From contig JASLCK010000047.1 of the NCBI GenBank assembly GCA_030151865.1, positions 1 to 12,633 of the forward strand: a DNA stretch of 12,633 nt, written 5' to 3'. The stretch is from Rhodospirillaceae bacterium. Its GTDB lineage: Bacteria > Pseudomonadota > Alphaproteobacteria > Rhodospirillales > Magnetospirillaceae. Made by a program: the position numbers and the translations under genes. Numbering within the stretch: the stretch's first letter is position 1; each line of letters starts with the position of its first letter. Shown here piece after piece: positions 6,440-12,301 of the stretch. A model generated the notes under the pieces. That model saw nothing but the letters and a program-made list of their open reading frames with translations. It had not been told where the DNA came from and did no database searches.

Positions 6440-7612
6440 ATGACCCAGCCCCGCCGTTTCCTGATCCGCATGGCCGCCTTTCTGGCCATCGTCCTGATCG
6501 CGGTGATCGCCCTGTCGGACGGACTGACCCACGCCTTCATGAACAATGTCGGGCTGAACAGCCTGATCCTGGGCGTGTTGCTGGTCGGCATTCTGATGAA
6601 CTTCCGTCAGGTCGCCATGCTGAACCGCGAGGTCCGCTGGGTGGAAGAAACCAGACGCGGCGCCCCCATTTCGTCGGCGCAGCCGCGCCTGCTGGCCCCG
6701 CTGGCGACCATGCTGGGGGAACGGCGCGACCGCTTCAATCTGACGCCGATGGCGCTGCGCACCGTGCTGGACGGCCTGAATGCCCGCCTGGACGAATCGC
6801 GCGAGATCGCCCATTACCTGACAGGGCTTTTGATCTTCCTTGGCCTGCTGGGCACCTTTTGGGGCCTGTCGCAGACGGTGGGCAGTATCGGCAGCGTCAT
6901 CCGCTCGCTGACCATTTCCGGCGACGATGTGCAAGCCGCCTTTTCCGCTCTGAAGCAGGGTTTGGACCAGCCGCTGGAAGGAATGGGCACCGCCTTTTCC
7001 TGCTCGCTGATCGGTCTGTCGGGCTCGCTGGTGGTGGGCTTCCTGGATTTGCAGGCCGGTCAGGCGCAGAACGCCTTTTATAATGATCTGGAAGAATGGC
7101 TGTCGGGCCAAACCCGCCTGTCATCGGGCTCGGTGGCGGTGGGCGGCGAAGGGGTCGATCAGCCGATCCCCGCTTACATTCAGGCCCTGTTGGAACAGAC
7201 CGCCGACAGCCTGGACAATCTGCAACGGGTGATCGCGCGGGGCGAGGAAAGCCGCATTTCCGCCAACAGCAACATGCGGGCCCTGACCGAACGGCTGTCC
7301 ACCCTGGCCGACCAGATGAAGACCGAACAAAGCCTGATGCTGAAACTGGCAGAAAACCAGTTGGAGATGCGCCCCATCCTGGCCAAGCTGGCCGATGGCG
7401 GGGCGGGCGGTCAGGACGAGGCGTCGCGGGTGCATATCCGCAACATCGATTACACCCTGGGCCGCATCGCCGAGGAAATGAGCAACGGCCGCGATTCCAT
7501 GGTTCGGGAAATCCGCAGCGAAATCAAACTTCTGGCCCGCACCATCGCCGCCATCGCCGAGGAAGACCAGGGCTCGGGCTCGGCCTCTTCGCGCACCAGC
7601 CGGGATTACTAA
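6440..7612 (+). CDS. MotA/TolQ/ExbB-family channel-type membrane protein
   Basis: A 390-residue inner-membrane protein with four predicted helices: about 11-26, 37-53, 124-146 and 181-203. Helices 3 and 4 carry the family pattern, HYLTGLLIFLGLLGTFWGLSQTVG (125-148) and LEGMGTAFSCSLIGLSGSLVVG (179-200). This corresponds to GLLGTVxG and GxGTAL... of ExbB, TolQ and MotA, which form the pentameric ring of proton- or sodium-driven motors. The region after residue 240 is cytosolic and mostly helical, probably coiled coil, and ends in a Ser/Arg-rich tail. It precedes a MotB-like gene by 3 bp, so the two very likely form one complex. No flagellar genes are nearby and helix spacing is unlike classical MotA, so a non-flagellar envelope role is more likely. 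The start at 6440 lacks a clear Shine-Dalgarno; an ATG at 6470 is the alternative. Confidence 0.82.
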   Translation: MTQPRRFLIRMAAFLAIVLIAVIALSDGLTHAFMNNVGLNSLILGVLLVGILMNFRQVAMLNREVRWVEETRRGAPISSAQPRLLAPLATMLGERRDRFNLTPMALRTVLDGLNARLDESREIAHYLTGLLIFLGLLGTFWGLSQTVGSIGSVIRSLTISGDDVQAAFSALKQGLDQPLEGMGTAFSCSLIGLSGSLVVGFLDLQAGQAQNAFYNDLEEWLSGQTRLSSGSVAVGGEGVDQPIPAYIQALLEQTADSLDNLQRVIARGEESRISANSNMRALTERLSTLADQMKTEQSLMLKLAENQLEMRPILAKLADGGAGGQDEASRVHIRNIDYTLGRIAEEMSNGRDSMVREIRSEIKLLARTIAAIAEEDQGSGSASSRTSRDY

Positions 7613-7615
7613 GCC

Positions 7616-8722
7616 ATGCCGGGCGCAGGCGGACGCGGACGGCGCAGACGCGGCGGCATTAATATTTGGCCGGGGTTTGTCGATGCCCTGGCCTCGCTGC
7701 TGCTGGTTATCATCTTTGTCCTGCTGGCCTTTGTGCTGACCCAATTCTATATGGGCCAAGTGCTGTCGGGCCGCGACCAGACCATCGCGCGCATTTCCAA
7801 GCAGTTGAACGAACTGACCGATCTTCTGGATATCGAGAAGCGCGCCAACGCCGAATTGCGGGTCAATATCGGCCGCATGACCGAGGAACTGCAAACCTCG
7901 ACCGCCGAACGTGACCGGCTGCAAGCCGCCGCATCCCAGGATGCCGCCGACCGTCAACAGGTCGCCATGCTGCAAAACGACCTGGAAGCCCTGAAGGCGC
8001 TGAAGGCCGAGTTGGAAAAGAAAGTGGCCGAACTGGGCGCCCATGCCGGGGAAGTCGAAGGCAAGCTGGACGACGAGCGCAAGATTTCCGAATCCGCCCG
8101 CGCCCAGGCAGCGCTCTTGAACCAGCAACTGGAAGCCATGCGCCAGGAAATGGCCCGCATCGCCGCAGCCCTGGACGCCAGCGAAAAGCTGTCGGCGGAA
8201 CAGAAGGTGCAGATCGTCGATCTGGGCAAACGCCTGAACGCCGCCCTGGCCAGCAAGGTCGAGGAACTGGCCCGCTATCGGTCGGAATTTTTTGGCCGCT
8301 TGCGCAAGGTGCTGGGCGACCGCCCCGGCATCCGCATCGAAGGCGACCGCTTCATCTTCCAGTCGGAACTGCTGTTTGCCAGCGGTTCGGCCGATCTGGG
8401 GGAAGACGGCAAGCGCCAACTGACCCAACTGGCCCAGACCCTGCTCGATGTCTCCAAGGCCCTGCCGCCCGACGTCAATTGGGTGCTGCGCATCGACGGC
8501 CACACCGACCGCATTCCCATCAAAAGCGGCAAGTTCCCGTCCAACTGGGAATTGTCGATGGCCCGCGCCGTGACGGTGCTGAAGTTCCTGTCCAGCCAGG
8601 GGCTGCCACAGGACCGGCTGGCCGCCGCCGGGTTCGGCGAGTTCCAACCGGTGGACAAGGGCAGCGACGAAGCCGCCCTGGCCAAAAACCGCCGTATCGA
8701 AATCCGCCTGGATCAGCGGTAA
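7616..8722 (+). CDS. MotB-like protein with coiled coil and OmpA peptidoglycan-binding domain
   Basis: A 368-residue partner of the channel protein. A short basic cytosolic N-terminus (GGRGRRRRGG) leads into one membrane helix, WPGFVDALASLLLVIIFVLL (18-37); D23 sits where MotB has its ion-carrying Asp. Residues about 50-225 are a long, heptad-like, charged coiled coil, much longer than the MotB plug and linker. The OmpA C-terminal domain (about 245-366) is complete: IFQSELLFASGSADL (247-261), GHTD (295-298), WELSMARA (311-318) and NRR (358-360), the residues that bind meso-diaminopimelate in the cell wall. The gene starts 3 bp after the channel gene's stop without a distinct Shine-Dalgarno, so it is likely translationally coupled. 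The design fits a stator-like ion-driven device anchored to peptidoglycan. The driven process is unknown. Confidence 0.85.
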   Translation: MPGAGGRGRRRRGGINIWPGFVDALASLLLVIIFVLLAFVLTQFYMGQVLSGRDQTIARISKQLNELTDLLDIEKRANAELRVNIGRMTEELQTSTAERDRLQAAASQDAADRQQVAMLQNDLEALKALKAELEKKVAELGAHAGEVEGKLDDERKISESARAQAALLNQQLEAMRQEMARIAAALDASEKLSAEQKVQIVDLGKRLNAALASKVEELARYRSEFFGRLRKVLGDRPGIRIEGDRFIFQSELLFASGSADLGEDGKRQLTQLAQTLLDVSKALPPDVNWVLRIDGHTDRIPIKSGKFPSNWELSMARAVTVLKFLSSQGLPQDRLAAAGFGEFQPVDKGSDEAALAKNRRIEIRLDQR

Positions 8723-8737
8723 ACCGTCCGCTGATCC
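8710..8737. terminator. Hairpin spanning the MotB-like gene's stop codon
   Basis: GGATCAGCGG (8710-8719) is perfectly complementary to 8728-8737; the 8-nt loop begins with the TAA stop. On the plus strand it is followed by AAAA, so no T-run is present, and on the minus strand none follows either. It lies between the convergent MotB-like and cyaY genes and may protect or define both 3' ends without being a full intrinsic terminator. Confidence 0.5.
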
Positions 8738-8748
8738 AAAACACCTGT

Positions 8749-8778
8749 GCGGCGCTTGAGCCTAGCTGGCGCCGGAGG
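8749..8778 (-). repeat. 30-nt dispersed repeat, copy 2
   Basis: Read on the minus strand, this stretch matches window positions 1-30 at 28 of 30 bases. It begins 6 nt after the cyaY stop codon, in the direction of cyaY transcription, so it would be in the cyaY 3'-untranslated region. The outer stem is GGCGC/GCGCC here (GGTGC in copy 1, a G-U pair). A second, unrelated hairpin (8710-8737) follows 11 nt later, mirroring the order seen at copy 1. Confidence 0.7.
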
Positions 8779-8784
8779 CATTCA

Positions 8785-9111
8785 CTACAGTTCCAAGCGC
8801 ACGCCGGTGACCTTTTCCAGATCCGCGGTCAGGATATCGAGCAGCGAGCGCGGCTCGCCCCGCGTGGAAATCCAGGCATCACCCGCCCAATCGAAATGCC
8901 AGGCCCCGCTGTTGGGCGAGGCCAGCCACAATTGGCGCATCGGGCCATGCTTGTTCAAAATGAACTGACCGCCGTCCTTGAGCGTAATGGTCAGAATGCC
9001 GCTCTGCTCGTCCACATCCAGACGGTCGCCCAAAACATCGTCGATGGTGGTCACCAGCATTTCCAGGGTGTCGTCGGCGATGGCGTGAAACTTGGACTCG
9101 TCTAGGGCCAT
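8785..9111 (-). CDS. cyaY: Iron donor protein CyaY (bacterial frataxin)
   Basis: A 108-residue protein of the frataxin family, the normal size for CyaY. The N-terminal helix ESKFHAIADDTLEMLVTTIDD (residues 5-25) is followed by the beta-sheet signature: SGILTITLKDGGQFILNK (37-54), RQLWLASPNSGAWHFDW (59-75) and a final helix, SLLDILTADLEKVTG (89-103). Acidic residues of the iron-binding ridge are present (D13, D14, E17, D24, D25). Frataxins bind ferrous iron and modulate cysteine desulfurase IscS in Fe-S cluster assembly in the cytosol. The start ATG has GGAG about 10 nt upstream on the minus strand. The gene stands alone, convergent with the MotB-like gene and divergent from rpmE; no isc or suf genes are in the window. 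Confidence 0.92.
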   Translation of the reverse strand: MALDESKFHAIADDTLEMLVTTIDDVLGDRLDVDEQSGILTITLKDGGQFILNKHGPMRQLWLASPNSGAWHFDWAGDAWISTRGEPRSLLDILTADLEKVTGVRLEL

Positions 9112-9133
9112 GATCGGATATCTCCGGGCTGAT

Positions 9134-9163
9134 TTTTAAGATCGCGGCGGCAGCGTAATGCAA
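9134..9163 (-). promoter_or_regulatory. Candidate promoter of cyaY
   Basis: On the minus strand TTGCAT (9163-9158) and TTAAAA (9139-9134) are spaced 18 bp apart, about 22 bp before the cyaY ATG at 9111. Both hexamers are reasonable, but the spacing is one longer than ideal and no other evidence is available. Confidence 0.3.
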
Positions 9164-9265
9164 TTTTCACCCCGGAAAAACCCCCAAAGAGCGCTTTCAA
9201 GGGACCGGAAAAGCAAGGAAATCCGCCGTTTTTAGAAATGAGGCCAAATGAGGTGCGTTCAAGGC

Positions 9266-9294
9266 TTGCAAGGTGCGACTGAGTAGTTTATATA
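9266..9294 (+). promoter_or_regulatory. Sigma-70 promoter of rpmE
   Basis: TTGCAA (9266-9271), a 17-bp spacer and TATATA (9289-9294) form the best promoter match in the window, 27 bp before the rpmE ATG. A start site near 9301 would leave about 20 nt of leader with GGAG at 9311-9314. A direct repeat, AGGTGCG, at 9251-9257 and 9271-9277 overlaps the -35 region with a 20-bp period and might bind a regulator. Confidence 0.65.
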
Positions 9295-9321
9295 CGCCGC
9301 TTCGAATTTTGGAGCACGGCG

Positions 9322-9546
9322 ATGAAGCAGGACATTCACCCCGATTACCATGAAATTACCGTGATCATGACCGATGGCACGGAATTCAAGACCCGTTCGA
9401 CGATGGGCAAGGCGGGTGACACTCTTCGCCTTGACATCGATCCCAAGTCGCATCCGGCTTGGACTGGCGTGCACCGCCTGATGGACACCGGCGGGCAGCT
9501 GGCTAAGTTCAACAAGCGTTTCGCTGGTATCGGCCTCAAGAAGTAA
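9322..9546 (+). CDS. rpmE: 50S ribosomal protein L31 (cysteine-free type)
   Basis: A 74-residue L31, a small protein at the interface of the ribosomal subunits. The N-terminus MKQDIHPDYHEITVIMTDG and the middle LRLDIDPKSHPAWTG are typical of alphaproteobacterial L31. No cysteine is present, so it is the form that does not bind zinc. GGAG lies 7 nt before the ATG and a strong promoter just ahead. It is a single-gene unit: two hairpins follow, the second with a T-run. The C-terminus (FNKRFAGIGLKK) is basic, as expected for rRNA contact. Zinc-free L31 paralogues can be Zur-regulated in some bacteria; no Zur-box-like sequence is apparent here. Confidence 0.97.
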   Translation: MKQDIHPDYHEITVIMTDGTEFKTRSTMGKAGDTLRLDIDPKSHPAWTGVHRLMDTGGQLAKFNKRFAGIGLKK

Positions 9547-9590
9547 TCATCGGTTCCGGCGTCCGCCCTGTTCAATCGCCGGAACATGAT
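9546..9590 (+). terminator. Hairpin just after rpmE
   Basis: GTTCCGGCG (9553-9561) pairs perfectly with 9577-9585. The flanks ATCAT (9546-9550) and ATGAT (9586-9590) extend the stem past a 2-nt bulge. No T-run follows. It lies directly before a full terminator and may stabilise the 3' end of the rpmE mRNA. Confidence 0.5.
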
Positions 9591-9600
9591 GTATCTCTTA

Positions 9601-9640
9601 AAGCGCGCCTGACCTTACGGTCTGGCGCGCTTGGCTTTTT
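9601..9640 (+). terminator. Intrinsic terminator of rpmE
   Basis: AAGCGCGCC (9601-9609) pairs with GGCGCGCTT (9624-9632), with an inner GACC/GGTC stem around loop TTAC. Five T follow at 9636-9640. This is a strong Rho-independent terminator ending the rpmE transcript before the cyclase gene. Confidence 0.85.
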
Positions 9641-9680
9641 CGGGCGGTCGATCCGCCCTTAGCAAAAGACGACGCGACGG

Positions 9681-11552
9681 ATGAGCAGCAACGGACCGGC
9701 CACTGTCCATTACGAGGTGTACATCCTCCAGGACCGCCGTTGGGTTCTGCACGCCCGTTATGACCGCGAGGACCGCGACGCCGCCATCGAGGACGCCAAG
9801 TCCGTCGAGCGCACTCTGGGCGTCGCCGCCAAGGTCATCCGCGACACCTATTATCCCGGCAACAACATTTCCGACGAAGCCGTCGTCTATGCGGGCGACA
9901 AAGGTTTGCGCGACCGTGCCGCCATGGCTCCGGCCACCCCGGTCTATCGCGGCGGCGCGGCACGCGGCGGGGCGACGGGTGGCCAACTGCCGCAACCGTT
10001 CGCCCAGGTGGTCATCCCGCCCAAGGCTTCGACCGGTGATTCCCATTGGAGCGTGCTGGCCAAGCTGCTGCTGATCATCGCCATATCGATGAGCATTTCC
10101 GGTGCGCTGACGGCGCTGATTTCCAGCGTCTTGTCGCGGATGGCGAGCATGGGCTATCAGGTCAGCGAACAGGTTCTGTCGCTGCTGATCTTCATCTTCT
10201 TCATCACCATCTTTCTGTCGGCGGCAGTGCCTCTGGCCATGCGGCTGATCGACTGGAGCGATAACGCCGACACCAAGAGGCACGGCAAAAAGCGAAACAC
10301 CGCCCCCAGCCCAGCCCCTCAGCCCACGACACCGCCCGCTGCAGCATCGCCCCCGCCGCCCGCCGCCGAGGCCGCACCGGCTGAAGCCTTTCCCTCCGGC
10401 GATCTGGATTCCGAAGAAGACGAGCAGGACATGGATTGGAGCGAGGTGGACGACAGCGAAGCGCTGACCGAGCTGATCCCCGCCATCCCCGAACTGCCGC
10501 CCCAGGAAGAAGCCAAGCCGGAAGCAGAAAAGCCCAAGGAAGAAGAGGCCAAGGCCGAGGAGGCCCCGCCCGCCGCTGCGGAGAGCCCCCCTGAGCATGT
10601 TCCCGCCACCGAGGACAAGGACGGCCTGCAAGATCATCGCCGCAGCATGATGCAGTTTCTCTCGGCCCTGGTCGCCGCCATCAAACGGGTGCGCCCGCAT
10701 CTCGACGCCTATAACAAGTTCGGGCTGGACCTGATGCTGGCCGGGGCCGTCGATGTGGTCGGCGGCAAGGCGCATCTGACCAGCGACGAAAAACGCATCA
10801 TCCTGAAGGACACCATGGAGGTCATGGGCACCAAGCCCGAAACCGCCCAGGCCTTTGCCGAACGCTATGAAACCTATCTGATGGAACCGCGCTATATGGC
10901 GATGGTGCAGATCGGCCGGGCCAACATGGAACAGATGATGGCGGGCGGCGATCCTGCTGCCACCGACGTCACCAACGCCTTTGAAAGCTGGAACAAACCG
11001 CAATCGGCGCAGAGTCAGGCGCGCATCATGACGATCCTGTTCACCGACATGGTGGGATCGACCGACCTGACCCAAAGCCGGGGCGATCAGGCGGCGCAAG
11101 ACATCGTGCGCCGTCACAACGCCATCGTCCGCCAAGCCCTGGCGGAAAACGGCGGCAAAGAGGTCAAGCATACCGGCGACGGCATCATGGCGTCGTTCGC
11201 CAGCGCCTCGAACGGGGTCGAAGCCGCCATCGCCATTCAGCGCGCCGTCAAAAAGCACAACGGCAAGAACCGCGAATTGCCGCTGGAACTGCGCATCGGC
11301 ATCAATGCGGGCGAACCGATCGAGGAAGAAGACGATCTGTTCGGTTCCACCGTACAATTGGCCGCGCGCGTCTGCGCCGCCGCCAACCCCAGCCAGATCC
11401 TGTGCACCAACGTGGTGCGCGAACTGGCGGCGGGCAAGAACCGCGATTTCATCAGCCAGGGCGCGCACGCCCTGAAGGGCTTCAAGGACCACGTTGCCCT
11501 GTTCGAAGTGGAATGGGCCGCCCCCGACAAGGACGACGCGGACGAGGAATAA
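9681..11552 (+). CDS. Membrane class III adenylate/guanylate cyclase
   Basis: A 623-residue multidomain protein. Residues 1-75 form a small mixed domain (VHYEVYILQDRRWVLHARY, 8-26) that I cannot name. Membrane helices are at about 123-152 and 163-190. Residues 205-315 are a Pro/Ala- then Glu-rich disordered linker. Residues 320-425 are a helical domain (LDAYNKFGLDLMLAGAVDVV, 341-360), perhaps regulatory. The catalytic class III domain spans about 445-612: metal-binding D456 in ILFTDMVGST and D500 in VKHTGDG, purine-selecting K496, D552 in DDLFG, and the transition-state arginine R563. The position usually Asn is Gln559 (TVQLAAR). K496 with D552 favours ATP, so cAMP is the likely product. The catalytic domain should face the cytosol. 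The upstream Shine-Dalgarno is weak (GACGG). It is a single-gene unit between two terminators. Confidence 0.88.
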   Translation: MSSNGPATVHYEVYILQDRRWVLHARYDREDRDAAIEDAKSVERTLGVAAKVIRDTYYPGNNISDEAVVYAGDKGLRDRAAMAPATPVYRGGAARGGATGGQLPQPFAQVVIPPKASTGDSHWSVLAKLLLIIAISMSISGALTALISSVLSRMASMGYQVSEQVLSLLIFIFFITIFLSAAVPLAMRLIDWSDNADTKRHGKKRNTAPSPAPQPTTPPAAASPPPPAAEAAPAEAFPSGDLDSEEDEQDMDWSEVDDSEALTELIPAIPELPPQEEAKPEAEKPKEEEAKAEEAPPAAAESPPEHVPATEDKDGLQDHRRSMMQFLSALVAAIKRVRPHLDAYNKFGLDLMLAGAVDVVGGKAHLTSDEKRIILKDTMEVMGTKPETAQAFAERYETYLMEPRYMAMVQIGRANMEQMMAGGDPAATDVTNAFESWNKPQSAQSQARIMTILFTDMVGSTDLTQSRGDQAAQDIVRRHNAIVRQALAENGGKEVKHTGDGIMASFASASNGVEAAIAIQRAVKKHNGKNRELPLELRIGINAGEPIEEEDDLFGSTVQLAARVCAAANPSQILCTNVVRELAAGKNRDFISQGAHALKGFKDHVALFEVEWAAPDKDDADEE

Positions 11553-11555
11553 GCA

Positions 11556-11588
11556 AAACCCGCTCAGCCATCACGGCCGAGCGGGTTT
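11556..11588. terminator. Bidirectional terminator between cyclase and rcdA-type gene
   Basis: AAACCCGCTC (11556-11565) pairs perfectly with 11579-11588, with an inner GCC/GGC stem. T residues follow on the plus strand (TTT, 11586-11588). On the minus strand the hairpin ends in a TTTT run (complement of 11555-11558). It sits between convergent genes, so it probably ends both transcripts. Confidence 0.75.
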
Positions 11589-11604
11589 CAGCGCTTATTG
11601 CTTT

Positions 11605-12009
11605 TTAATGCAACACCCGCGATATCACCATCGCTTCCAAGCGTGACACCCGCTGGTAAAGATGCAGGCTGCGCACCAGCAGATCCCGCAATCCCGTCGG
11701 CAGGGCCTGATCGGCGGCGGAATCGTTGTCCAGGCAGACATCCTGACCAGCCAGACGGTTTTCCTCGGTCATGGCGTCCTGCTGGGTGATCTCGCCATCC
11801 TGGACAGCGCGTTGCAGCATCAGCCAAGCCATCACCTGGGTCAGCCGCGATGTCACCCGCAAAGCCTCGCAACTGAAGCGTAAATCGCCGCGCGTGGTTT
11901 CTTCCATCTGCCCATAGGGCTGGGTGTAGGTCATGTAATTACGGGCTTCGACGATCATGTCCAAGGTTTCGTCGTAAGTCCGGGTGAAGCTGACGGTCTG
12001 AAGGCCCAT
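11605..12009 (-). CDS. rcdA: RcdA-family (DUF1465) protease-adaptor protein
   Basis: A 134-residue, mostly helical protein resembling the DUF1465/RcdA family. Recognisable stretches are FTRTYDETLDMIVEARNYM (7-25) and LRFSCEALRVTSRLTQVMAW (43-62), followed by a helix rich in Leu and Arg (LRDLLVRSLHLYQRVSRLE, residues 107-125). In Caulobacter RcdA is an adaptor that works with CpdR and ClpXP in degradation of the cell-cycle regulator CtrA and other substrates. In other Rhodospirillales the role of homologues is less clear. The ATG at 12009 has a strong GGAGG 6 nt upstream on the minus strand. It is convergent with the cyclase gene and shares its terminator. The family call is from memory of the motif pattern; the CtrA role here is inference. 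Confidence 0.78.
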   Translation of the reverse strand: MGLQTVSFTRTYDETLDMIVEARNYMTYTQPYGQMEETTRGDLRFSCEALRVTSRLTQVMAWLMLQRAVQDGEITQQDAMTEENRLAGQDVCLDNDSAADQALPTGLRDLLVRSLHLYQRVSRLEAMVISRVLH

Positions 12010-12176
12010 AATCCGCCTCCCTCTCTCCGGTGCTTGCGATAAATCGCCTTAGGCCCAGCGGGGCGGCGGCGCATCGGCTTTCTTTGCCTTGTCATACGAT
12101 GCTACTCCCTTTCGGCTGCGAAACGGACTTATCGAAAGAGGGATCGTCCCGCGCAAAGGAGGGAGGGATGGGGGCC

Positions 12177-12203
12177 TTGACGGATAAAAAATGCTCCTTA
12201 AGT
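12177..12203 (+). promoter_or_regulatory. Possible heat-shock or housekeeping promoter of hsp20
   Basis: TTGACG (12177-12182, preceded by CC, giving CCTTGAC) lies 15 bp before TTAAGT (12198-12203). The CTTGAC part resembles both sigma-70 and RpoH -35 elements, and the CTCCTTAA stretch only partly matches an RpoH -10. A start near 12208 would place exactly the three hairpins of the leader on the transcript. Of the rest of 12010-12209, 12155-12170 holds a strong Shine-Dalgarno with an ATG; I see no other clear element. Confidence 0.35.
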
Positions 12204-12209
12204 CTTTAC

Positions 12210-12300
12210 TGCCGGTCGCCGAAGACGGGGCTGGCAATACTTCCGGGCAAGATCAATACCGATTTGCCCTTCTGCAACATTGCTCAATGGAGAATGTCGC
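12210..12300 (+). promoter_or_regulatory. ROSE-like RNA thermometer in the hsp20 leader
   Basis: Three hairpins precede the hsp20 start. The first is closed by TGCC/GGCA (12210-12236), the second by GGGCAA/TTGCCC (12245-12250 with 12264-12269). The third pairs ACATT-(G)-CTC (12277-12285) with GAGAATGT (12290-12297), leaving G12282 as a single bulge and loop AATG. The Shine-Dalgarno GGAG (12289-12292) is therefore sequestered by a TTGCT stretch (12280-12284), the hallmark U(U/C)GCU anti-Shine-Dalgarno of ROSE elements, which control small heat-shock genes in alpha- and gammaproteobacteria. Outer GC/GC pairs (12274-12275 with 12299-12300) extend the stem to the start codon. Melting at high temperature would free the ribosome binding site. 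Confidence 0.75.
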
Positions 12301-12301
12301 C

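Noticed and set aside
7121..8647. 508-codon open frame on the minus strand opposite the channel and MotB-like genes
   Set aside because: Shadow of two well-supported genes with family motifs; composition is His/Gln/Gly-rich with no domain features.
6440..8722. Zorya anti-phage system (ZorA/ZorB resemble MotA/MotB)
   Set aside because: The pair resembles ZorAB in broad design, but no ZorC/ZorD or ZorE-type gene is adjacent, and the neighbours are housekeeping genes.
6440..8722. Classical flagellar motAB or tolQR
   Set aside because: The first protein has a different helix spacing and a long C-terminal helical tail, the second has a very long coiled coil, and no flagellar or tol/pal genes are nearby.
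1..8778. The two 30-nt repeats as inverted ends of an 8.7-kb mobile element
   Set aside because: The interval holds core genes (efp, epmA, epmB, suhB), no transposase or recombinase and no target-site duplication that I can see; the repeats look like dispersed 3' elements.
9615..11492. 625-codon open frame on the minus strand opposite the cyclase
   Set aside because: The plus strand encodes a clear class III cyclase with catalytic motifs; the antisense frame has no recognisable domain and is typical of GC-rich shadow frames.
12049..12237. Small minus-strand open frame upstream of rcdA
   Set aside because: Proline/serine-rich with no ribosome binding site that I could support, and it overlaps the hsp20 leader hairpins; likely spurious.
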